DNA of 64,000 nt from Phytophthora hibernalis (lineage: Eukaryota > Oomycota > Peronosporomycetes > Peronosporales > Peronosporaceae), in assembly GCA_012656075.1 (NCBI GenBank), contig JAAKBF010000374.1:248001-312000 (forward strand), written 5' to 3'. The position numbers and the translations under genes are program-made. Below, in pieces: positions 1 through 10,602 of this stretch; positions within the stretch are counted from its first letter, which is position 1; every line of letters starts with the position of its first letter. The notes under the pieces were generated by a model. The model searched no databases, was not told the DNA's origin, and worked only from the letters and a program-made list of their open reading frames with translations.

Positions 1-355
1 GAATCTCTGGCAGTGACGGGAATCTCCCAAAGCACGGGGAGTCGCTGGGGAGCAACTCAGCGCAGAACTGAGAAGGGTGGAGGTAACCGAGAGAAATGAT
101 TAGTACGGCCAACGGACCTACGAAGGGATCAGGAGCAGCGGAACACCGCCAAACCCAGATCTCGAATTTTTACGGGAAGCAGACGAAGGAGGAAGTGCAG
201 AGGACGAGAAAGGTGGAGTTTCGTAGATGCAGCAGAGAGGCGAAGAGGAGAAGACGACAGAAACAGAAGGAGCAGACGGCTCGCAGAGCAGGAGAACACA
301 AAGATGACAGGACGCTACAGTCAATGTCAGAGGTTTAGCTACTCACTTAAGGCAT

Positions 356-1130
356 TTGGGGAAGAAGTTGCAAGGACTTAAGGAACAGCATGAACGAGGA
401 CAACGAGACGTCGTATTTATACAGGAGACCCATTTGAATCCACCTGAGCACGAAGCGGCTCAAGGACAATACGCACCCATGTGGGGCTATAAACACACGA
501 CAGCAGCCAACTTCTCTTACTGGTCATCTGGAGCAGACCGAAGGGCGGGAGTGGCAATCCTCATCAATCCATACGGAGCGCTCATGGACACCAAACCATG
601 GGTGTTAGAGCATTGGACAGAAAATCTCATGATTATCACGGGCAACTTGGCAGGCCAGACCTTTTACTTTGTGAATGTGTATGCGCCCTCGGCGAGCGTG
701 GGGAGAGTCAAGTTTTTCTACAGCTCCAAAGGATCACGTTCCCAGAGGAGGCCACCATTATCTGCGGTGGAGATTTCAACTGCGTGATTCATCAGGAAGT
801 GGATAGAATAGGCGGAGATTCGAGAGATGATGTAGGAGCAAGGGAACTGAACCAACTTGTGGAGAAATGGGGATTGGTGGATGCTGGTTACTACAACATC
901 CCGGTGCAGCGCCGCCAATGCGATTTAAGACAATACGCAGCGGTGCATCACACACATACTCACAAGGCCGCTACAGGTGAGGTGGGCACTTTCAAGAATT
1001 GGCAGGTGGTATGTGGGAGCCGAAGCCAAAAATTGGTCAGAGGAGTTTCAGCCGACGTATCTCCGTGCAACGCAGATCATAGGACAGTACTTCTTGAGAT
1101 GCATCAACCATATGGGGCCATTAGGGTTAA
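356..1130 (+). pseudogene. LINE endonuclease (EEP/APE type), frameshifted
   Basis: This domain would nick target DNA to prime reverse transcription. The metal-binding Glu motif FIQETHL is near 415 and NVYAPSA near 675. The GGDFNCV motif (catalytic Asp and Asn) is near 765 in a second frame. A SRIGRWYV block (usually SRxDRxYV) is near 990, and the terminal ADHRTVLL motif is near 1075 in yet another frame. At least two frame changes separate these motifs, so this is a relic. Confidence 0.85.
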
Positions 1131-1277
1131 AAAGAGCGCGCGGCTGTACCCACCGCAACTGTATGTGAAGACGGCCATGGAGAGTATGATCACACGACCT
1201 ACCAAGAGGGCTAAGCCGCAGCGAGGACCGGCACACACGAGTCACTTGGGACCAATTCAAGAACGATTAAAAAAGAA

Positions 1278-1880
1278 ATGACAGAGCTCAAGCACCACGC
1301 GCGGCGTCGACTGACAAATGGATATAGGCAAAAGGCTAAGAGAATCAAGCAGAAGCTGGGTCGATGCGATCTTTTCTCCGTGGAAGGAGAGGAAGAACGC
1401 AGAGATCTACTAGAGCAGCTGAACAGAGTACAAGAGGGTCGTAAGGCGCTGAAACGCAGGGTCCTGGTGGCCAAGAGTGCCTGGAGCTCAAAGTGCAACA
1501 AACAAGAGGGTGGCATTTACAGGACCGAACATGACAAAGCGGACATTATGGCGGACTGTTGGGAACCAATATTCAGCAAGGCAGCGGCGAGAGGGTCGAT
1601 ACAAGGGACTATGTGGAGAAACTAGCGTCCAAATGGACACAACTGGACCTCAGTGAACTAGATGCGGCTATAACGGCGGATAAGTGGAGAGGGTCATCAG
1701 GCGGTGCAAACGCGGCTAAGCCTGTGGGCCCGATGACTTTAGCAATGAATTTTACCAAGATTTTCGTGAGCAAATGGTGCCCATACTCACTAGACTACTG
1801 AATGACTGCATGGATACGGGGCTCACGCCCTCTACCTTTCTAGAGGCAGTATAAGTAAGGGGGAGACTCCAGAAACCCGC
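1278..1880 (+). other. LINE linker between endonuclease and RT
   Basis: Open but broken reading frames rich in Lys, Arg and Glu join the endonuclease to the RT. This is normal for LINE polyproteins at this position. A degenerate SGGANAAKPVGP stretch near 1700 resembles the GKAPGPDG motif just upstream of RT. No independent gene is indicated. Confidence 0.6.
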
Positions 1881-2941
1881 TCAACTACCGACCGATTGCA
1901 CTCCTGAATACGGACTATAAGATCTTAGCCAGGATCTTGGCGTGGCGGGTGCGGCGCTATATCAACAAGCTCGTGCATAGTACACAGTGCGGATTTGTGC
2001 CTGGAAAGACGATCCACAAAGTTCTGGATTTATATGAAGCGGCCAAGGCGGCGTGTAGGGCAGGAGTGGAGTTAACGGAAGCGCAGGTGCTGCTATTGGA
2101 TTTTACCAAGGCATATGACTCTCTAGCCAGGGTTTTTTGTTGGAAGTGCTTAGGCGGAAGGGCTTCCCGCCCAAGTTTATCGCCATCGTGGCAGCCATTC
2201 ATGCCAACACCACGGTCCGGTTTATGGTGAACGGCGAGCTGTCACGAGCAGTGCGAGTGACACGGGGATACGGCAGGGGTGCCCCTTAGCATCGCTGCAG
2301 TTCATCTTAGCTGTTGACCTGTTGTATGACGAGATTCAACAAGACAAGCAGATAGTAGGTATAGCGCTGAACCCAAAACGACCCAGCGAGACACTCAAAG
2401 TAGCGGGGTACGCCGACGACTCTGCCATTTACTTGGCTCACAGCAAAATGCAAGTACCGGCCATTGCAGCAGTGGGTAGATTTTCCGCGGCTTCAGAACT
2501 GCTCTTAAATGTACGCAAATCGACGGCGATCTGGCTAGGAGATCGCACGCAGGAACGAATAACTCACAGGAATTACCCACACCGGACACCGTGGAGGTGG
2601 AAGTGAGGACAAGCGCCCGTTATCTGGGCCACATTGCTGGAGAAGACGATACAACGAAAGAGGCATGGACGAGGGATTTCGGGTCGCTGAGGGTGCGCCT
2701 AGCTATCGCAGAAGTGAAAACAAACACAGTGAAGCAGCGAGCGGCCATCGCTGCAGCAATTATCATACCTAAGTTGCTGTACGTGGCGCGCCATGCTTGG
2801 CCCACAGAGGAAATTGTGCGGGAAGCTTACCTCCGGATTCGCAATATCGTGTGGAAGGCTTACTTTGCGGAACCAGCCACGCCTCCCAACGGATGGGTAC
2901 AAGCAACGTTGGCGGAGCAACCGCCAGGGGCGGAGGTCTAG
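1880..2941 (+). pseudogene. LINE reverse transcriptase, frameshifted
   Basis: RT motifs appear in order. NYRPIALLN is at 1883, followed by GFVPGKTIHKVLDL near 1990 and LLLDFTKAYDSL (first catalytic Asp) near 2092. The GYADD box (catalytic Asp pair) is at 2405-2419, and ARYLGHIAG (the thumb-side YLG motif) is near 2610. The ORF changes frame near 2200-2300 and again near 2590, so the enzyme is not made intact. This domain would copy element RNA into DNA at the nicked target. Confidence 0.9.
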
Positions 2942-3916
2942 GGATACCAAACATCGCAGACCAGCAGAAGGCGATGAGTGCAATGGTGGTAGGGGACTGG
3001 GCTTTATCCAGCAACCAGCCATGCATGAGGTTGCCAACTTCCTAATTGAGCGGGACGGAGGCGACACGTCCCACGTGCGGCCTCAGGAAAGTGAGTCATC
3101 AGGCAAGCTCCCGACCTCGCTGTGGACAACAGGGCGGCAGTGGGTACAAAGACACTTCGCACCTGCGAAGACATGCAACGACACGACCAACAGCCCACGA
3201 AAAGGCTGAGAGCACTGATGAGGCTGCGGTATGGTGTACGGACCACGTGGGGAACGGACGGGCTCACAATATGCTGCGATGGAGAAGCGAAGGTGGCCAT
3301 GCACACGACCATTAAGCGCAGAAGAGATGAGCGGGGCGATTTCATGCATGAAGCACTGGCGAAAGTACGCATCAAATCCCTCTTAGGGTGGGATGACACA
3401 GGAAACGAGACGAAGGCAAGAGATTACTATCAACTTGCTGAGATGGGAAGCGACGCGACGGTATCAGACGTGGCACGATGGAGGCACAACGGAAACGGGA
3501 CAGTCACACTCACACCAGCGACGAAGGTAATGCCACTAGAGAGCAAAGCGGCACACCGCTTTCGAGAATGGGGACTAAATTTCCTTGCAAATTATCCGAA
3601 GCTCATTGTGCGAGCCAAGGAAACGGGGCTTCTCAGCGTCCATCATGGCCTCGAGGACAAGCACCGCATTTTTGAGGTTGCTAACGCGGATGGCAGCCAG
3701 CTGCGGCACACATGGGGAACAACGAGGACGACATTACATAGGGAACCGACTGACACAACAGAGGAGGTCATTGTCACCTTACTAGAGGCGCAGCCACGGC
3801 AAGTCTGGGTAACACCTCATCCGATTCTCACGAGGATGATGCCATTGTGGACTGGCAAGAGGAGATGGACGCAGTCGCGGCGGAGCTACAAGAAGCTGGT
3901 TAGATAGTCGCGCAGG

Positions 3917-4564
3917 TTGAAAGAAGAGAAGAAGGAAGAGGAGCTCAAGGAGCAGTGGAGGGAGGAAGACAAGCAAATGGGAAACTCTTTGGACAAGTTG
4001 AAGTGGACCGAGATACACAAGTTGGAAGGAGTTACGGCATATCAAGTTCAAAACATACAGCGACTCAAATACAACAGGCTTCGCGTTTGGAGGGGAGCAA
4101 CGGACGGGTTCCAGTGCGCAGCACGGGGATGTCAGGGGATGAAAGTAGGAGGCGCAGCCCATCTTGTTTGGAGGTGCCCGGAGGCGGTGGAGTTTTGGAA
4201 GGTGATGCTGTCGTTGTGGGGCCGGCGACCAGCAGTTGGGGTCGCAATCGGTGAGAAGGAGCTGTCGGACATTTTCGCTTTCACGGTCAAGCAACTGCCG
4301 GAGTGGCTCATGAAGTGGGGCTCACAGCAGGAAGCGGAGGTCTGGGATGGAATGTATGAGGTGACCAAGCAGTTATGGGCAATTCGAAGTGCGACCACGA
4401 TCTCGGCACTATGGAGACGGAATGTCGAGTGGGTGCATCCGAGTGGACTAAAGCCTCGGACGCTGCAAGCGGACTTGATGGGGCTGCGTAAACAGATCCA
4501 AGAAGCGGAGAGAGGTACAAGTTCCGGTTTTATCCGCTCACGCCAAGGTCCTACGAGAGACTAG
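3917..4564 (+). pseudogene. LINE C-terminal zinc-binding (zf-RVT-like) segment
   Basis: The reading frame contains a Cys/His cluster, C-x4-C near 4113-4130 followed by HLVWRCPEAVEFW near 4160. This matches the zinc-binding region that follows RT in many plant and oomycete LINEs. The preceding 3046-3910 is open in several frames and reads as degraded polyprotein. Part of the same element; no separate gene. Confidence 0.65.
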
Positions 4565-4566
4565 CA

Positions 4567-5166
4567 GTGGCTGAGGCCATTTGCCGTCAATGGAGAACGG
4601 AGCAAGGTGCAGGAGTCGGACCGAGTCGCACGACTGAAGTCCGAATTGGTTTCTTCGATGGTGGGTCCCGGGGCAATCCGAGGCCAGGCGGAAGTGGGAG
4701 TGTCAATGGAGACAGAGCGGAAGTGGTGTGGGCAGCGGCAACAGCGTTAGGTCTAACAACGACGACCAACAATTTAGCCGAGCTGCTAGGATTACAGAGA
4801 ATGTTGGAGTACACGGTGCTGCGCAGGTGGACGGGCATCCACGTAGTTGGAGACAGTGCGTTGGTGCTGGGTATGCTGAAGGAACGGAGAATGCCCAAAG
4901 CGAAGAAGCTACAGACATTGTACATCAAGACGCGGCGACTAGCGGATGAATGCCAAGTGCAGAGTTGGCAGCACCACTATCAAGCTAACAATAAAATGGC
5001 CGACAGGCTGGCGAACTTGGCGATGGATACACGAACGAGTGTAATGTGCACGGCCGCGGAGGGAGCAGGACGGATGGGATGGCTGCAAGGAGTAGCAAGA
5101 CACCTGCGGAATGACCTGCAGCCATGGATAAGGAGAAGACAGAGGACGGAGGATTGCAGTAGATGA
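4567..5166 (+). pseudogene. LINE RNase H domain (ORF intact)
   Basis: This is the RNase H domain that would degrade the RNA strand during retrotransposition. The four acidic catalytic residues are all present: FFDGGSRGN near 4652, NLAELLGL near 4771, VVGDSALVLGML near 4847 and NKMADRLANLA near 4990. The domain is a single uninterrupted frame ending at a stop at 5164-5166. It therefore looks less decayed than the RT, but it lies in a dead element. Confidence 0.85.
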
Positions 5167-5295
5167 GTAACAGGAACGGGAGATGCTGGAGGAATAGCAG
5201 CGACCCAGTCCGACTGGGTCAGGCGGCCATGCCGGTCCGGGATGGTGATTAGAGTTCAAAGTTGTAAGACACAAGTAACACAATACACCTCACCT

Positions 5296-5312
5296 TTATT
5301 ATTATTATTATA
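5296..5312. repeat. (TTA)n microsatellite
   Basis: Five tandem TTA units lie about 60 bases after the last LINE sequence and about 50 bases before the next gene's start. It may be the LINE's simple-repeat tail, which would put the element's 3' end in the next gene's promoter region. Confidence 0.6.
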
Positions 5313-5359
5313 CATGTACTACGCGGATAGGGTGCCAAACTAAATTTAAAGTAGGAAAA

Positions 5360-7888
5360 ATGATCGGTGACTCGACACCTACGGTGAACGATGCGACCGA
5401 ATCGCTGGTGGTTCGTCTTCAGACTTTGTATCGAGCGCGTCGTGCACGTCAACAGGCAGTGGAGCTGGCCAACGCTTCCTACCTGAAATGTTGGGACACC
5501 GTTAGTGGTTTGGCCTACTACTGCAACTTGCGTACGGGTCTATCGTCCTGGAAGAAGCCACTGCTTCTGTCAGCTCGAGATCCCGATGAAGCGCTGGTTC
5601 CAACTATCTCGACGCTCGATGAAGACGGCAAGACATTGGAGAGTAAACCCGATGGTGAAATTGGGAACAATTCGCAGTTGAGCTTGAAGGACCGCCAAGA
5701 GCGGCGTGAAGAGAGTTTGGCGTTTAAACAGAAGTGCGAGGACGAAAAACGAGAGCTGATGCTTCGGCATCGTCGGAAGATTGCACGTGCCATGCGCCGC
5801 TTTGACAAGAGCGCACTGGACGAGAAGAGTCGAACTCGACAGGAAAGACAAGCCAAGCTGAAACAGGACAACCAGCAACTGCTACAGGAACTCTACGACG
5901 GCAAGAAGGCGAGCTGGTGCTTTGAATGTTGGTGAAAAATGTTTGTTTTCATTGTCGCTGATTTGATTGTACTCTTCTGCTAGAAAGAGAACGTGGAGAC
6001 CATCCGGGAGGCAGCGATGCGAGGCAACTTGGATAGGATCGACAAACTGCTAGATATGGGCTTCAGTGTTGACGCTGAAAGCGTAGGTGCCACGAAAACC
6101 TCTTTCACTCTCTCGGTCTGAGTAGTTCTAACCGGGTGTGCTTCGTTTCGGAAGGCGATGGGATTGACTCCGCTGCTAGCAGCATGCCAGAGCGGTCACC
6201 TGGAGGTTGTTCGCCGTTTGTTGTCAAGTGGGGCAAATGTTAACCACGCGCACGTCAAAACCGGCCGAACAGCGCTCATGGAGGCTGCTAATCGCGCAAA
6301 ACCGCCTGTGCTGAAAGAGCTTCTTCGTTATGGTAGGAGCATGTTCTTCGTCCACGCTCGCCATTCCATCCGGCTCACTTAATTTCTTCGGCAGGTGCTC
6401 GAATTCATGTCGAGGACGTGCAGGGTGAGACCGCCTTCGACTGCATGAAAGATGCGGCAAATCGGGAAATTGTTGAGCGTGCGTGCCAAATCTGGTCAAG
6501 TGAGAACGCAGCTTTGTTTCCAACAGAGTTTCGACAGGTATCCATCGTGTACGCTCTCGTCAGCAAACGACAGCGAGAAGCTTGTGAGGCAAACAGGGTT
6601 GCTGTGCGCAGGAATCTCACCCAGTTGAAGCAGGTGCTGCAACGGAAATGTGTCGAGGCCAAAGTTCGCTACGACCAGGATATACGTGGAAGTAGTTTTG
6701 AGCCTACGCTTATACGAAGACTTTCGGCGATGGAAGCAGCAGATTCTCGATACGATGATGAACGTCGAGCTTTGCTACTGGAAATCCAAGATGCTGTAGA
6801 CGAGCTTCGTGACAGTGAACGATCCCGTTGCATCCCTGAAGCAGCCATTCTCAATATCCTGTCTTTCTCCGGGCGGCACTGGTTTGATGTAGATCCTCTG
6901 CGACCAAGAATCGCAAAGAAAAAAATCTACCAAGAAGAAGGTAGAGTCAAAAGCCCTAATTATGTCAGGAATCGCTCCAACAAAACTTCGACCCCCTCCA
7001 GATCAACTGCCTAGAGACCTCGAAGATGAATGCAGTTCCTTTCAACAAGCTTTGAAGGTATCGAGTGGTCAGTAAGACAAACTCATCAGAGGAATTCTAA
7101 CGATATCGACGCTATTCACTCCAGAAACTTTGTGATCAACTGCAAACAATAACAGGAAACGAGCATTTTGACACGGCTAACGGCGTCTCAAGAGATGCGA
7201 GCGGGACCAGTCTTGCCACACTCGACGTCTTTGTTGAGCAAGCAGAGAGCTTGCCATATCGTGACCCACGAATTGGTGACATGGTACGTTGTGATCAATC
7301 TAACAACCTGCCATGTAATAATAGTCTGACATCGTGCAGATCGATCCTTATGTGCGTGTTTTCTTGAGGCCAACCTCCCCGCTCGAAGTCACCGAAGAGT
7401 TCAAGTCGGACCTGCGAATCGCTGATCGCAATCCTGTGTGGGAGTATCGATGCCAACTCACGGCAGTACCATCCGTACAGAGGGAACTTGGCATCCAAGT
7501 AATAGACGCCAAGCGAGAAGACGTAGCAGGCGAAGTCACCATCCCGTTGCGCTCACTCCTAGACCAAAAGGACCACGAGGAGTGGCAAGTGATGCCGCCA
7601 ACACTGCGGCAGCAAATCCTCGAAAAGAGGCCGCGCGAACAACCGGCGCGAATCCGTGTCTGCGTACGACTGACACACACAAGGTAGGTGATCCAGCCCC
7701 ACTGTATATTATCGCTACGAAATCTACATACGAACGACCTTTCTCACCCCTTGTTTCTTGGCCGTCCGCAGTCCATCGTGCTCACTCGCGAACTTCAGCA
7801 GCTTTTGAAAATTCGCGAAATTCTCGTCGCCAAACGACGTGACGCCATTCAATACGCGCTCAACTCTCGGCTTCCACAGCTGCCTTAG
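5360..7888 (+). CDS. IQ/WW/ankyrin/C2 multidomain protein
   Basis: Function unknown; the domains suggest a calcium- or membrane-responsive scaffold. From the ATG at 5360 there is an IQ-like segment (VVRLQTLYRARRARQQ, residues 17-32) and a WW domain (W45, W64, P67). A charged coiled coil follows, then ankyrin repeats (exons about 5984-6082 and 6155-6332) and another coiled coil (6395-7057). A C2 domain spans the junction of exon 7125-7283 with exon 7340-7683 (LDVFVEQAESLPYRD, then IDPYVRVFL). A last exon, 7772-7888, ends ELQQLLKIREILVAKRRD and a few residues. Introns 6083-6154, 6333-6394, 7058-7124 and 7284-7339 join in phase. Three junctions do not: the exon 1/2 boundary near 5918-5983, an A7 run at 6919-6925, and the 7683/7772 junction. 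All could be one- or two-base consensus errors; pseudogenisation is the alternative. The stop lies 45 bases from the convergent neighbour's stop. Confidence 0.7.
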
Positions 7889-7933
7889 CCACCTCACCGT
7901 CGTTCGATACCTTCTCCACTTTGGAATCAAACC

Positions 7934-8812
7934 TCAGGTGTTTTCCACGCTTTCCACGACTGCGGTTTTTGCCCTTTTACTTGGTTTCTCTCTGCCGCTG
8001 TACTTGGCACTAGCCCAATCTGGTAGATCGGGTAGTTGCACGTCCTCATTCACCCCCAGTCGTTTGTACAGTTCCTCGACGTACATGTGCTTAATAAGTC
8101 CCGGGGTCTCGCCAACTTAAAAGCTTCCAGGGCCCCAGTAACTGTGCAGTCCATCCTCTTCACCATATAGTCGACAATGAGGTATCCCGTCCTGTTCAGT
8201 CCATGCGTGCAGTGCACCGCAACGACCCCTTCAGGCTCTTTCTTGAGAAAATCATCTACAATTCTTGTGAATTTGGCCACATCTCTGGCATCTGGAGGTC
8301 CTGCAAATCCCTCAATTTTGAGTTTTACGTACTCGACCCCGAGTCCTTAAACTCACTTGCACCATTGTAATACTTGAGCGTATTAGTGAGATCGATGATC
8401 ATCATGACATTTAGTCCTTGGTCTTTTTGGGTCGTCAAAAAACTTTTGGGGACCAAATTTCGTCATTTTTGGTCTTGAATTGGGGCAAATACGTGTCGTC
8501 CAGCGGCACACGGAGTGGTAGGAATCTGGAAGTGCCTACAATTGTACCCATTTTGGCCACATCGACCCAATTGTCGGGGATCCGGTTCTTTTTGGGCATT
8601 TCGCGGCTCTTGCTGCGGTTTCGACGCCGATTTCGGTGGGAATTCCGCGATTCGGAGCGACGTGGGGAGCGTTGACAGGGTGGCGAGCGACTGCGACGAC
8701 GGTGGCGATGACGGGGCGGCGAGGCACTGCGACTGCGGCCTCGGGGCATCAAGTAGGAGGTCCGGGAGCTCCACCCAGAATGGAATAATCTTGACTTGGT
8801 TTCAGTAAGCAT
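7934..8812 (-). CDS. DUSP11/PIR1-like RNA 5'-phosphatase
   Basis: A member of the dual-specificity phosphatase group that removes phosphates from RNA 5' ends, related to the triphosphatase half of metazoan capping enzymes. The N-terminus is an Arg/Ser-rich tail (about residues 20-65) that suggests nuclear localisation. It is followed by the family motif IPDNWVDVAKMG and then IIDLTNTLKYYN. The active-site loop HCTHGLNRTGY carries the catalytic Cys and Arg (near 8195-8230). The C-terminus is YVEELYKRLG, ending at a stop at 7934-7936. The frame breaks three times: at a T run near 8433-8438, a C/G run at 8337-8340 and a C/G run at 8100-8102. One missing base at each restores family similarity on both sides. 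No intron is needed. The ATG at 8812 was chosen; an in-frame ATG 21 codons later is possible. Confidence 0.85.
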
Positions 8813-8854
8813 TATTTTACGGATTTACCGTAATTAAAAATTAAGATATGGAGA

Positions 8855-8882
8855 ATGGCTACATGCTGGGAGATGGCTACAT
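8855..8882. promoter_or_regulatory. Paired ATGGCTACAT motif in the gene gap
   Basis: Two copies of ATGGCTACAT, at 8855-8864 and 8873-8882, lie between the 5' end of the DUSP11-like gene and the 3' end of the TBC gene. The same ten bases occur twice more at 12639 and 12677, upstream of the Pol III subunit gene. The role is unknown; their position in tight gene-gene gaps suggests a promoter or 3'-end element. Confidence 0.4.
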
Positions 8883-10055
8883 GTCGTGGTGTGTTGTAGT
8901 TTGGTGGGCATCGAGATTGCGATCGATTTGACGCATTTGCTCTGCGGCGAGGAGAATATTGGAAATGTCGAGATTAACGTCGGAGGATTGCAGATTTTGC
9001 AGTCGTTTGAGGCCGGCGGTGAAGCCATGGCCCAGCAGGAAGCTGCGTTGGGAGCGAACGAGTGCGCAGTTGACGTAGTGCAGGAAGCTGAAGCGCTTGG
9101 GGTCGGCGAGCAGTGCGTCCCAGATGCGAAGTGTGTCTCGCATGGAGAACTCGCGGGCTAAGAGGGCCATGTACCACCGAAAACTGTACAGGTCTGGGGT
9201 CAGGTCTATTGAATTCTACGAACACAAGTTAGATGACACATTTTTTCAATGCAAACCGGTTGCGACCACCGTACCAAGTGCTGCCACAGAGCAGGGTCAT
9301 GCTGCCGCAACAGTTTTGTAAACCGAGACATTTGAAGATTCGCACCGCTGAGAAGGTCTTTCGGAGACCGACCATAGAGAATTTTCAGCGACGCCATCAC
9401 GGACGCGAAGCAGTGAAATGCGTCGGCCTCCACTTCCAACGCCCAGCCAGCGGCTGGATCTGAGCTGCAGACGTAAATGATTGGAGCAAGGATCTCGTTC
9501 ATGCCCTGAACGTACCCGACGTCTGGATGTAGCTTGGCAAAGACGAACAAAATGTACAACATCTGCTGCATCGCGATGCTTCCGCTCGAAAAGAACGCGA
9601 GCTCACTGCGGGTGCGAAACACGTCCTGTTATCGCGGTAAAGTTATTGAAGCTGTGCATATCTAAACTGAACAGGAGACGTACCTTTTCGATCTCTTTCA
9701 TGAGGAACATGTCGCTGTGATGTTCGGACTCCGTTCGAATGGCACCGTCACCACGACGAGAGGAAGTGCCGCCTACCAATTCGCGTTTCCACCTTTCGTA
9801 GTCGGATCGACGGTACTTTAACTGCTCGGGCCATTCATGTGGATCGCCCTTCACCACGCCAAGCAGGACGCGCCAGGCCAGTACTCGAATGTGGTCCGAC
9901 GAGATAGTCGCGTTTGTCTGTGATTGGTCATCTGAAGGAGCGCTGTCTTCCTCCAATATGCCCTTGAATACCAACGCTCGAATGTCGTCCAGATTGATCG
10001 TGGTAGGCGTGGTTTGTGTCAACAGCATCTGCTGAAGGCGCTCCAAGCGGTCCAT
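8877..10055 (-). CDS. TBC-domain Rab GTPase-activating protein (TBC1D13-like)
   Basis: It accelerates GTP hydrolysis by a Rab GTPase and so controls vesicle traffic. Three exons join in phase on the minus strand: 10055-9684, 9625-9275 and 9215-8877, giving about 353 residues, close to TBC1D13 (about 400). The arginine-finger motif EIEKDVFRTRSE is formed exactly across the first junction, and the glutamine-finger motif GYVQGMNEI is in exon 2. LTPDLYSFRWYMALLAREF opens exon 3. Both catalytic fingers are present, so the protein should be active. The start was set at the ATG at 10055. The upstream stretch 10056-10139 has GTGAGT and TTAACTCTCAG borders and reads as a 5' UTR intron. No frame break was seen, unlike the neighbours. 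Confidence 0.9.
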
Positions 10056-10145
10056 CGTTGCAGCCTGCTGAGAGTTAAAGCAGGCATCGGCAATCGCCCA
10101 TAATAGCTCTCTCTCACAGCAGTTCTCAAATAGGTCACTCACCAC

Positions 10146-10602
10146 TTAGTCATTGGAGTGATTGCGACAATCTGCCCGCGAACTTTTCGGTGGGCCGGCT
10201 CTGAGATGGCTTCGCGGCATTTCATTCGTCGCGCAAGTTGAAGTGAGCCAACAACAGCAACAACAACAGGCACCTACATAATTCGACGTGCGAGAATTAC
10301 GTTGGTGCGGCGCTCCTATATTGACAGCATGCAATGCTCCGGGCCGGAGTGAGAGCAGGAATCCGCCGACGAACACTTTCTGAGGCCATAATCCGATAAT
10401 TCGGCGCAAGAAGAAAACAATACAGAAACGTGTTTACGTTCCAGCAGAAGCGAACCCCCACCGTCGAGTACTGAAGTTGCGGCGCTTGAGTCAAGAAGCG
10501 TCAAGCGTCTCGAGCCACAATGGCCGCCCACCATCCTGACAGCATCTGTGGTCCAAGTCGCCGTTCCTCTGATGTCGCCCTGCATCACCCTATACAAGCC
10601 TC
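10146..10602. promoter_or_regulatory. Divergent promoter region, TBC gene / zinc-finger gene
   Basis: About 450 bases separate the 5' UTR of the leftward TBC gene from the start of the rightward zinc-finger gene. It contains a CAACAGCAACAACAACAGG tract near 10250 and no convincing coding sequence. I infer that it drives both genes; no specific operator was recognised. Confidence 0.5.

Larger units (their letters stand above)
1..5235 (+). mobile_element. Decayed LINE (non-LTR retrotransposon)
   Basis: The blocks follow LINE order on the plus strand: an apurinic-type endonuclease, a reverse transcriptase, a zinc-binding C-terminal segment and an RNase H domain. They lie in different frames with stops between them, so the copy cannot make its polyprotein. 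No gag-like ORF1 is visible, so the 5' end lies outside the window or is missing. A TTA-repeat tract follows about 60 bases after the last domain and may be the element's simple-repeat tail. Endonuclease plus RT plus RNase H suggests an I- or L1-related clade; the clade is not resolved from sequence alone. Confidence 0.9.

Noticed and set aside
7684..8120. Separate small genes on the plus strand beyond the C2 domain
   Set aside because: 7772-7888 reads as the last exon of the IQ/WW gene, and the rest is the antisense strand of the DUSP11-like gene.
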